Assembly: GCA_947579605.1 (NCBI GenBank)
Contig: OX388318.1
Span: 9,300,001-9,364,000, forward strand
Direction of reading: 5' to 3'
DNA from: Athripsodes cinereus
Taxonomy: Eukaryota; Arthropoda; Insecta; Trichoptera; Leptoceridae
DNA length: 64,000 nucleotides
The number at the start of each line of letters is the position of its first letter. The stretch's first letter is position 1. Shown here piece after piece: positions 47,946-58,330 of the stretch. A program made the position numbers and the translations under genes. The notes beneath the pieces are model-generated. The model was not told where the DNA came from and did no database searches. It was given only the letters and a program-made list of their open reading frames with translations.

Positions 47946-50867
47946 CATCTAAACAGCTTTTATTCTTCTTCAGCCACTTCCAAGTTAAGCTTGCACAATG
48001 GTATTCTGTACCATCATTTTTGCAGTGTTTAACACTTTTATATTAATAACAATGCCTCGAACCACAAATTATGTAACCTGAATTACCATTACATAGCAAA
48101 TGCCTATTTTTTAATTTTTTTATTGTTGTTATGTATGGTAAATAATCACGTTATACAGTAATTAATGATTATAGCTTTTTCTTTGTGTAAATTCAAATTC
48201 ATTCCGCCAACTTACAAAATCATTGAACTTTCATTAAAGAATTCAACCGTTCAATTATGAAAAAATAGCGTTATATTTTAAAATCAGCCCTTTCGCATTC
48301 GATATAATGGAAATATTGATTTTCATGAATACATAACACGCTTCAGTAACAAACACGTGTAATTTTTTAAAGAACACATATTGTAATAACGATTTCATTC
48401 ACTTGTATCGTAGTACTTTTTTTTGTTTTTTAAATTGCTCCCGATTGCTTTTATCGTTATCTCTAGTGTAATATGAATGTTTTGATAATAAATAAATGCT
48501 CACAGAGAATATTGCATTTTATACCTTTTAATGAAAATCGTATTTTACAAGTTTTTATTCATTTAATTTAGTGGTCTACCTTTGTATAAAATATATATAT
48601 TATTTTTATTGCGCCTATTTGTTTATTGAATTCGGCATCTTTATGATGAGCAAAACTTTAAAATGATTTCAGTTAGATCTATTCATAGACGTTTCTACGA
48701 GACATTTTTTTTTTCACAATTTTTCACATTTTTTCACATTAGTGCACCTATTTTAATAGGAGTATACATCCAAATGAATAAAGATAATATACATATAAGT
48801 AAATCTAGAAGATGTTGAGTCCCAGGTATGGAATAAATCTTCTACTCTTTTTTGTAAGTAGGCTGTTAAAGCAAGTATTCGTTAGAGACCACATACGAAA
48901 AATCTTCATACTTAATGATAATTTTCATATTCTGTTCAGTGAAGGTCATAACTTTTATAATGTCGAGTCGAGTCGACTACCCATACCATAGGAAAAGTCA
49001 TACTATTATATAAATGAAACTCTAAAGTTGGTGAAATATTCATACATATTTCTTCATGTTACATATTCATACATATTTCAAAAATAAGATTCTTCATGTC
49101 TGTGAGAAATAGAAATAAAACGTGTTATATGTACAATTTTCTATATACGAGAGAAGTGTTTATTAAATCTACACTTTGCAAAAAATTTGCTGATTATGAA
49201 ATACAAGTTTAATTCTATGACATGACGACATCTTGAAATATAATAATAACTATAGTTCAGCTCTTCTTTCGAAAATTCATTGCGACGTTGCATTTCTCTT
49301 CATAATATTCCATTTTGACATTTTTCATTCTCGTCGTAACATGGGGAATTCCTGGAACGGCAATATAATGTCCCGGGAGGTTGCAGGATGTATAATGAAT
49401 CCCCTCATGTCCCACAGGAAGGTGAGGACTAAAGAGGGAACTCTTACGACATCAGTTATAGAAGTATACATATCTACTCACTACTACTGCCACTACGGAT
49501 TTTCAGCGAAGCTTTATCATAATTATTGCTACAATATGGTACATATTACATATTATTTATTATATTGTATATTCTACATTAACTGATATTGGCAAATTTA
49601 TATCATCCAACAGTTTTTGAAAGATGAAAAATGATTTAAGTTGTATTTATGAATGAATTATGTAAGTATCATTTTACGTATTTCTATAAAAATATATTTC
49701 ATGTACTGTAGTTTAGATTATATAGGAATATTGAATACAGAACAATATAGAAATATCAAAATCTATTATGCAGAAATGGTGGAATTTATCGGAAACTTTC
49801 ATGAAATATTAATTCAGGTAAAAAACGTTTCAAATATTCACATTAATTTTCATAATCATAATTTTAAAAATCCTTCCGCTGCTACACAACTCTACGATAC
49901 AAGGTATTGGTTTATCTGTGGGTATTTGATTTTTAAAAAATAAATGTAAGTATATTTTAAACTTAAAAACAATTTTTTATCTTCAATAAATAATTAATGT
50001 TTTGAATTTCTAACAAGCTATTTTCAGGTGTAGTTTATATTGTATCAAGAATTATTGTTTCTTTCTATTATATAAAGGACTAAATTCATCTGTGACCAGT
50101 ATTACATGTATTGTATAAAAGTAAATTGTTTACAACATGACCAAGAGAATGTTGTACTTGTATCTCATAATAAAAGAATGCTTATATTTCCTTACCATAA
50201 AATGCCGTCCTTATACTTATGGAATGCCGACAAAAACATGATATGATAATAATATCTTATGTTATAACATTTATATTTTATACTATCGTTATTACCTATT
50301 ATTATTTACTGAATATTATCTATCGTAGTTGTATATATTGGATGTTATAATAATTTAATATCTAATTTTACTTGCACGGCGATATGTTTTATTAGATTAC
50401 AGATATTGTTTTATTTGTGTTTATCTTGTACAAGATAACAATTGAAACAAAAGAAATATATATTTAATATCACTATTTATAAATATAATAAATACCCGCT
50501 ATATAACATTAAAACAGATAATATTTTATTCCTTACATAGGTATAGATCACAAACCAAGACACTGTTTTTTCCACATAATAAAAAAATAAACACTTTTAT
50601 CTTGAAATTTAGGAGTAATAGATACTTTTCCATATTTGCTATCAGATAAGCTATTCAATATCAAAATGTTGAAGACAATAATTGAAAAAAGGCTTATTTT
50701 GAAATTGACGCTTTTGTAAAATAATGGCTTCCATAAGCTATTATTTTTATTTTATTTTTTACGGGTTCAGAAGATTAAAATATTGATTAAAAAAAAAACA
50801 ATTTATATGATTTTGTCTCAGAATTCAAAATAACATTTTCAGATTGTAAAATTATTTCTTGTTCCAG
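47946..50867. other. AT-rich intronic DNA before the PET exon
   Basis: No exon is supported except the weak candidate at 49341-49421. Several open frames run through it without recognisable domains. Confidence 0.5.
49341..49421 (+). other. Candidate alternative first exon of prickle (weak)
   Basis: ATG at 49341 has A at -3 and G at +4. Twenty-seven codons (MGNSWNGNIMSREVAGCIMN onward) end at AAG before a good donor, GTGAGG. The end is in phase 0, matching the acceptor at 50867, and the patch is GC-richer than its surroundings. Such a product would lack the first half of the PET domain, and the peptide is unknown to me. Confidence 0.2.
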
Positions 50868-50981
50868 GTCCACCTGTACTTCTCGGCGCTTCCAGAAGAT
50901 AAGATTCCATACGTGAACTCTGCTGGCGAGAGACATCGGGTCAGACAACTACTTAGACAACTACCTCCACACGATAATGAG
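50868..50981 (+). CDS. pk: prickle exon: middle of PET domain
   Basis: The 38-codon exon, phase 0 at both ends, lies between a TTGTTCCAG acceptor and a GTACGT donor. It reads [20 protein letters not shown] then [18 protein letters not shown]. The [25 protein letters not shown] string is the heart of the PET domain, which in Prickle supports membrane association and partner binding. It continues RPEQ of the 18-kb exon without loss of residues. No odd residues are seen, and the exon is richer in G and C than the flanking introns. Confidence 0.96.
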
Positions 50982-51147
50982 GTACGTAGGAAATATCACC
51001 ACAATATCATAAATCTGTGAAATTAAATGTATGTTTGCATTATAGATTCCCATATCCTGAATGCCCACAGTAGAATGTTTTATGAATGAACATAAAAGAA
51101 TTACGTAGGTACTCTTCTATTTTCACATTGAATATTTTTTCTTCCAG
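50982..51147 (+). other. pk: prickle intron, 166 bp
   Basis: Donor GAG|GTACGT and acceptor TTTTTTCTTCCAG|GTC; both neighbouring exons are in phase 0. Confidence 0.93.
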
Positions 51148-51276
51148 GTCCGATACTGCCATTCTTTGACCGATGAAGAGCGTAAAGAGTTGAGGTTATT
51201 CAGCGCCCAGAGGAAGAGGGAGGCACTTGGCAGGGGAGCGGTCAGGCAGCTGAATACTCCACTCACATGTTATGAG
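51148..51276 (+). CDS. pk: prickle exon: end of PET domain
   Basis: The 43-codon exon, phase 0 at both ends, follows TTCTTCCAG and ends GAG|GTAAGT, a near-perfect donor. It reads [35 protein letters not shown] and NTPLTCYE. The RYC-SL--EE-KEL--FS-QRK-EALGRG string closes the PET domain. The last codons, with one cysteine, should lead into the first LIM zinc finger, whose exon is not in this window. A frame starting at an internal ATG (51166) continues into the intron and is not real. Confidence 0.96.
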
Positions 51277-52974
51277 GTAAGTGGCAATCCCAAATCACCA
51301 TATCAAAAATTTACGTTAAATTTTAAATGCTATTTACTCTACTGGAATGTAGGTACTATTTATTTATTTTAGAACAAGTAATCAAACTAATTAAAACAAA
51401 GTAAAAATATTGAGTAAGATGTAAAACAAAATTGTTATTTTATCTGTGTTTTATATGTTAATTTTCTGTTTTCCATTTCCATATTAATTAAACGTTTTCA
51501 TTTAAACTTCTATAAGAAGAGTTTCTTTCCTTATGATAAATATTTTGATCAAATCTGTAAGTAAAATGTCCTAAAATGAAATGTAGTAAAAAAAGTAAAT
51601 TTATAGGTAATATTTCTAAATTAATTTTTACTTAGCCAGAAACAGACGATTCTTAAAATGTGACAATTTTGAATTTGAAATAAAGATAATTAAGAAAGTT
51701 GCTAGTACCTACTCCCACATCCACTTATAATGTATTAAGTGTCGTAAATTCCCGTAGAAACTTTGTTTAAGTCCTGCGGAGATTTCAAATGAAGGTTCAA
51801 GAAAAATTGTAAGGGTGATATTTAATGATGTAAGGGGATGATCTTTGTCGCTCCTGAAGAGGGTGAAGATGGGATTTAGAAAAGAAACAGGGAATGGTTA
51901 TTGTTATCACGAAGGGATGATTGTGCTTCTACTGTCAATATTGTATTATGTTATATTATAATGTTATAAGTGTGGAAATAAGCTGTTTAGAGGGATTTAT
52001 ATAAACAAGTAATAAATGTAAAGTGCGTACTGATATCCAGTACTGCTTGTAAATTATTTATATTGCCGCAGTTTATGCATCTTATGAATAAAGTATTAAG
52101 ACATTGGATGGTAACTTGAAACGCTTTATATGGAATATTTTTGTATGAACAAGCTGTTGATTTTCTTTGTTCTCGAAGAATCGGCATTGACGTTCAATTT
52201 CATTTTTTTTTATTCAAGCTAATTTATAGTACAAAGTCTCTTAAAAATACATATTATCCTCACAAAGCTTTATATTGTTGTAACTATCCTCTTGTTCTGA
52301 TAAATTTATATTCTAACCCGCATTTTTCTGCAACGTAAACTTTTTTGAAAACGTTTTAAAAGTCAATATATTCTGTAATAAGATTAGTGAAATTACTTTC
52401 AAAGTCGGAATTTTATTCGATGCAGTGTAAAATTATTCTGATCACATACCGAAGCACATTATCGAATTACACGAATAACTTTTGATTCATACCCAATTTC
52501 TAACTCAAATACTATCTTTGTATTTTATATATTCTAAAATCGCTTTATGAAAGTAAGGTATATTTGAAAGGATGCATTATGAAAAATGCATTGAAGCTGT
52601 TTCATAACCTCTGCAGTTCCTTTATAGCCATTATTTTAAACTAATCCTTCCTTTTATAGACGTCGTCGGTAAGCGTCGCTTCAACCTTTACTGAATTTAT
52701 TTTTCCATAAAAATATTTACCCTCTTAACTTCAAGTGGGCACCTCATAGCTTTTAGTACAATTTTTCAGACTTTTATGCTTTATTTGTTAAAACATTGCG
52801 AAGATTTCTCAATGGGTAATAATATTTTCTTTATAGGTTCCTCGTACATTTTCACCCTTAAAGTTTCTTCATTTACAAATGTTGAAAAAAAGTTTTTCTT
52901 ATTTTTAGTACCAAAATAAAATCATTTATGTGAAATCAAAAATAAACGTTTTTCTACCATATTGTTTATTATTT

Positions 52975-53222
52975 AGAGAGACAAAAAACGTCTCTTAGAA
53001 AGTGAATATAATAGAAAGAAACATTTGTTCTTTCGTTTCATTATGAAATTCTACTACCTAAACACCGAGACAGCGAATAATGTAATTTATGTGATTGAGT
53101 TTTTTACAATCCACATATAAAAGTGAATTTAATCAAATTGGAATAATTATTGTTAGATACATCATTAGTAAAAAGCATTAGCCGTCTATATGTTTAAATA
53201 AATATACAAACAAATAAATCAA
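52975..53222 (+). mobile_element. LINE 3' end, jockey-like
   Basis: AGAGAGACAAAAAACGTCTC, TTTCATTATGAAATTCTACT and AACACCGAGACAGCG precede TAAAAAGCATTAGCCGTC and a tail of AAATAAAT-type units. The 5' part repeats 11270-11480 and the end repeats the motif of the intact LINE at 28580. Confidence 0.6.
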
Positions 53223-54104
53223 ATCAATGGTTTTTCTACATTTTACTAAACGAAACGCCAACATATGAGGTCGCAAACTTCAAAATATTTTACACTGAGA
53301 GTTTTCAACATTCTTGTATGCAGCATTCCAAATCCTTTAATATTTTTAACAGGCATATTTTCCATAGTGCATTCTATACATTTGTTGTATTATTTTCTTT
53401 GAGTCTTTTTAAGAATTCACTACAATAAAAAGTATACATGCATAATATAAAATCTACTCTTGCTTCTTGTCTCCTTGTTTGAAAGGAATCTTTACAGAAA
53501 TCTTTGTCTCCCTGTTTTGTACACATAGAAAGATGTACGTAGATAATATTTCATCGTTTAGTCTCATGTAGTCTGTGTATCGTCTCTTCCATTCTTCCCA
53601 AGACATCCCCACGGTACCTCCTCTCATTGTACTCGGCACCTGTTTCGATTCTCTCTCAGGACATACCCTTTCTCAATCATCTTCATGAGGTACTTTTTAG
53701 TTGGAAAGTATTTAAATTTTCAGTTGAAATATTATTTTACTGAGATGAGTGCCTTATATATTCCTTCTATACCTCATTTTCTAAGGTTTTTCTTTTATAT
53801 TTTGGATATAATGGTGTCTTAATACTGTTGTTAGCATTAAATACAATAATTAATTATTATTGTATATATGTATATTATTGTACACATATTTTACTCCGTA
53901 GTTTTTTTTTTACCAAACACGATTCATTACATTGGAAATTCATAATATTAACTTTAGGTCACTACCTATGTAAAAAGGTGGTGAGAATGATATCATTTTG
54001 CTGTCACAAATATTCTTGCTAGTAACGGTTATGTTCCTAATTTAAAACGTACCTATATCCTGTAGAAGGTATACATAAACATCTCGAATAAGACTTTTTT
54101 GATT

Positions 54105-54240
54105 CAACGATAAAGTATGCTACCCGTTTTGAATGTATTAATGGTACGGAGAAGATGACATGTACTTTAATTACATGCAATTAGTCTTTAAGTTACCCCA
54201 TTTTCGGTAAATGCCGGGATAAGATCTTTAATTCAATAAT
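54105..54240 (+). repeat. Dispersed repeat S, degraded copy
   Basis: TTTTGAATGTATTAATGG, GGAGAAGATGACATGTACTT, ATTACATGCAATTAGTC and TTACCCCATTTTCGG follow the S order. Confidence 0.45.
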
Positions 54241-54354
54241 TAAATCAATTGTGTGCAATGACAATACAAAATGTATTTTTATTTTAAATATATAATGTGA
54301 TATTATGATGAATGATTATATATTATATGACAGAGAGGGTGTATATTTATATCT

Positions 54355-54561
54355 GAAAGAGGGGGTGATTGAAAACGTGGACGTCCGAGAACTACATGGC
54401 TAGAACACGTGGATCAAATTCTCAAGAACAGCTGCGTGTTGAGTAAGAGAAATCCCCTGAATGTGGAAGAAGTGTATGAACTGTGTGAAGGTAGGCTAAT
54501 ATGGCGTTCCTTTCTCTCTACCTTCCCCACCTGGAATTCGGTGTGAGGGTATAGATAGATT
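54355..54561 (+). mobile_element. LINE fragment, family R
   Basis: GAAAACGTGGACGTCCGAGA, CACGTGGATCAAATTCTCAA, TGTTGAGTAAGAGAAA, TACCTTCCCCACCTGGAATT and GGTGTGAGGGTATAGATAG follow family R to its 3' end. Confidence 0.8.
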
Positions 54562-54628
54562 AAAATAATATAATACTAGCACAAACATTCGTTCTCTTAC
54601 TTTGTAGCCCTACATTTCCATTATACAG

Positions 54629-54737
54629 GGGTGATGCATTAATCCCAGCACCCCTTAAGACTGTGTGTCGACGTCTCATGACAACACTCTCTCTACGCTA
54701 TGTTGAGATTTAAGTACTGGGATTGATTCATGAAGGT
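54629..54737. repeat. Small foldback, about 22-bp inverted repeats
   Basis: GGTGATGCATTAATCCCAGC at the left and the reverse complement of TTCATGAATCAATCCCAGTA at the right, about 105 bp end to end. No coding. It may be a minute MITE or a structured non-coding element. Confidence 0.5.
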
Positions 54738-55124
54738 ATTATCAACACTGTATATTGGGACTAGAGTCTGTCAGTAGCAAGCAGATCAGACTCTCTCTCA
54801 CCCCGACTTGTTGTTGTTTCGTTTGATTAATTATAAATTTAATTACGTACGCATCATCCTCTTGAGTGGAATTTAATTTGAAAGGTAATTAATACAGAAA
54901 ATCTTCTCACGAGTCTGTACTTATAAAATACAGTTTTTCATAATTCGTCAGTGTGTAAATATTAACATATTTTTCAACATTTTAATAAGATGATCGGCAG
55001 TATGGTGGAAGAGTCAACTTACAATTGCTACCATCCTATTTTTTCTTCGTGACATAATGAATATATTGGGTTCTGTAAGATTTTTGAGAGGGCATTTAAG
55101 TTTATAAGTTTAACATCATCAGTT

Positions 55125-55245
55125 CAGCGATTAGGTATTCCACCAATATTTGCATTATTTTTTATGACACGAAAAAGTTAACTTGGATCTTCATTACATT
55201 CAATCAATCCAACGACTAATCTACTTGTGGGAGATGCTGGGATGA
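55125..55245 (+). repeat. Dispersed repeat S, degraded copy
   Basis: CAGCGATTAGGTATTCCACC, TTTTTTATGACACG and CTACTTGTGGGAGATGCTGG follow the S order. Confidence 0.45.
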
Positions 55246-56094
55246 TTAAATAAACATGAGCTGTTTCAACATTATAATAAAGTTGTCTTTGGATTGATAT
55301 TTATGTCTCTAACTATCGATCAAAAGATCCAAGTTTCCAACCTTGTACCTAATTACTTTTATTTCATTACACAGGCGTACTGCTTACTGTGAGTTCTTGA
55401 GAGTCTTTTTAAGTTTATTACAAATCTAAATTTATTTCAAAATATAAGAAAACGTTATGCTCAGGAGTTTATCAGTCAGTAGATCTATTATACTCACATA
55501 TTATCTACGTTTTACATGTCTAGGAAATGCTAGAATAATATTCTTTTCTTGTTAAGGTTATCAACTCGTTTGCGAGTGAGTAGGTCAATATGGAACAATT
55601 GATTTTTAATTATTTTTATGTAAAAAAAATAATCAAACGTTTCATACCAAAATAAACCTTAATACCATGACGGGGTAGTACCTACGTTAATAGTTAACGC
55701 TAGTGTGATATTAATTCGAATTTATATTACGGTTGAAATTATTTTGAACGAATTTTATTGCAAGTAATTTCAACATTGAAAGTGTTAAGAGGAATATATT
55801 GCTAGTGAGGATATAAAATTTTAATTAAACATCTTCATTGTTTGCCTTTAGCAATATTATCCATCATGTCACACTGGCTGTGAGATGAGCGAAACAACCT
55901 TTTTTGTATAGTATACAATACGGGCTATTACAAAAATAATTCAATTCATAATCAATTTGCATTTTCAATGAAGTAAATTAATACGTAAAATAGATAGGTA
56001 TTTAAATATTTCCTTCATTTTGAGCATTTATACATTTCTAATAAATCTGCTGTATAAAAAGCAAAGAATAATATGATCTGAACTCAACTCCATC

Positions 56095-56230
56095 ACTCTT
56101 CAATGCTCCAGCCCCCGTCCCCCCATGAAGACTATCTTTGCGTCAATTTAAGTCATCTCTTCCCACGGCATTCCCGTCGCTGTGATGTCGTTTTCATAGG
56201 TACGGTGTACTGTATAAGAAGCTCTAAATG
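56095..56230 (-). mobile_element. LINE fragment, family J, decayed
   Basis: TTTGCGTCAATTTAAGTCAT, CCACGGCATTCCCGTCGCTG and CATAGGTACGGTGTACTG match the family-J coding end on the minus strand. Confidence 0.65.
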
Positions 56231-56319
56231 TTATTAAGAACCCTTGAGGTGATATTTTGGGACTATAAGTTGCTCAATAATTATTACATAGGAGAAACGG
56301 CAAATGACTTTCTGTATTC

Positions 56320-56420
56320 TGAAATTAAAAACAAATGTTTGTTCTACTTTATTTTTTTCTTTGCGAGAGACGTCTTTCGTCTATCAAGTACGTTATCAAT
56401 CTTTCAGTATTCCATTTTTG
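56320..56420 (-). mobile_element. LINE-derived fragment, jockey-like
   Basis: GCGAGAGACGTCTTTCGTCT and ATCAATCTTTCAGTATTCC are the inverse of words in 11270-11480. Confidence 0.35.
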
Positions 56421-56444
56421 CTGGATATCTTTCACTCCTCTTAT

Positions 56445-56740
56445 CGCTATCATCTCACCTTCAACACTCATCCCGGGAGCACACAGCAGAAATCAGGCTC
56501 CTCTATTTAAAGCGTCTCTGCGCCAATTGAGTCACCTATTTCCACGACATTTCTAGCGCTCTGACGTCATTACCATAGGAACGAAGAATTGTGAAAAACG
56601 AACTTATGGGCCGTCGGAACCCTTGTGGATGAAAGAACCGGACAGGTCATTCATTCTCAAAACATGGCTGGCTCAACCATGACCATCATCTCTCCTGCGT
56701 TACAGAGACTACAGGTATCTTCCATTCCTCTATGATACAG
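56445..56740 (-). mobile_element. LINE fragment, family J, second copy in tandem
   Basis: CATCCCGGGAGCACACAGCA, GAAATCAGGCTCCTC, GCGCCAATTGAGTCACCTAT, CCACGACATTTCTAGCGCTC and GGGCCGTCGGAACCC match 47452-47700. It lies in the same orientation as the copy at 56095-56230. Confidence 0.75.
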
Positions 56741-57711
56741 AATGCCTTTCATACTATTTATTAACAACAAAATCTTTATTAAATTTCACATAAAGACGCC
56801 TAAACACATAAATGGTTAAGTGCGCGTCTTTATTTAAATTTTATATTAAAAAGCGTTTCACTGAAATTTCATGTATTATAATAATATCATCATATCCCAG
56901 CGGATGATAAAAAGATTAGTAAGAATGTCTCTTTCAAAAGATGATGTACAAAAGATCCTACCTTTTATCTTCCAGTAAAGATTTTGTTATAAATTCGCTC
57001 AAAGAATCATTAGGATTCTTCGAGAGATAAAGGAAAGTAGGTGAGGGTGCAATTTCCACTTAAATTTTTAATACGAGTACTGAATAAATCATTTCACCCC
57101 GATGTCAGAAGTGGCACATTTCAACTCGCTACTGCAAGTTGCACTTGCTGTATTATGGATATTATTATAATATATTAAAACAGCTAAGGGGATGAGGCGA
57201 TCCGAGAGACATCTGGTTACATCTTGCGAAAGTTTCTGATTGAGATTTCAAAATAATAATAGTACTGCAGTATGCATCTCGTACAGAATAGAAACGGAAA
57301 TTGAACCGTAACTTTGATGTATCGTGCACTATTTGAAATCGATTAATTTTTTACAAAGATAACGTGTCAAATGCAAATATTATCTTCATTTCTAGAGCAC
57401 AATATCGTTTATTAGTTTCAGCCGTTTCTGTGTACAATATACATATTTGCTTAACAGTATCATGAAGTTGTGCCGTAGCAAATAAAAGTTATATTTTTTT
57501 TATTATTATATTTTAGAAATATACACGGCAAGAAGCCTTTTACATGTTAACTTAAATTTTATAAAATATAAAAAGATAACAATGACATAACCGTGGGTAT
57601 AAAATTACTTTGTGTCTAAAGATCAAACAGCAACCAGAGAATTATGTACCAAGAATAAATATATTAATATATTTTTAATGCTTAGTACGAGTACATGTGA
57701 TTAAAAAAATT

Positions 57712-57940
57712 ACTATCCTATACTGTAACCTCACGCTGTATTCCTCGTGGGTTACACAGATGAAGTGACATATATTATATAGACCTATCCATACTCACTT
57801 CTTTCGCTCCTTCTACATTCATACTATTTCTCATACACGCACGTCACTTTGTCTACTCAACACACAGCCGTTCTTGAGAATTGATCCGCGTGGTCAAGCT
57901 ACATGGTTCTCGAACGCCCGCGCTTTCTCACACCCCCTTC
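57712..57940 (-). mobile_element. LINE fragment, family R
   Basis: TACTATCCTATACTGTAACC, CACGCTGTATTCCTCGTGGG, CTTTCGCTCCTTCTACATTC, ATACACGCACGTCAC, AGCCGTTCTTGAGAATTGAT and GAACGCCCGCGCTTTCTCAC follow family R on the minus strand, including the TATAG-like tail. Confidence 0.8.
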
Positions 57941-58221
57941 TTTTTTTAGATAATTATATTTTATTTGTTCCAAAAGTCAAATCAATTTTAATTTAAAATG
58001 CATAATGATAAAAATAAGATATACGATTTAAATAAAAATATACTTTTTATCACTCTCGATGACATTTATCTCAAGCTTACACACATACACGCAATATTTT
58101 AGCCTTCTTTGGTTGTATGTACCTATATAAATTTTACTTGTTTTTTATTACGTCTTTTTTTTTTCGTTTGAGTACTTGGATGTGTACATCAATTTTAATT
58201 GTGTCTTGTATCTCTCTCACT

Positions 58222-58330
58222 TTTGGTTGGTTGGTAGAAATTGCCTAAAAGGCAATAAATCCGCCATTTGTGTTATATTTTTTATTCCACAATAAAGATT
58301 ATTTTATTTTATTTATTTATTTATTTATAT
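58222..58330 (+). repeat. LINE 3' end with (TTTA)n tail
   Basis: GGTTGGTTGGTAGAAATTGC, CTAAAAGGCAATAAATCCGC and CATTTGTGTTATATTTTT are followed by an ATTTATTTATTTATTT tail, a typical CR1-like LINE terminus in insects. Confidence 0.6.

Larger units (their letters stand above)
18357..50867 (+). other. pk: prickle intron, about 32.5 kb
   Basis: The donor CAG|GTTAGA at 18357 and the acceptor TTGTTCCAG at 50867 join RPEQ to [10 protein letters not shown] in phase 0, which is the continuous PET sequence. The intron contains one near-complete LINE, at least one MITE and many LINE fragments. No additional host exon was recognised with confidence; 49341-49421 is a weak candidate. Confidence 0.85.
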
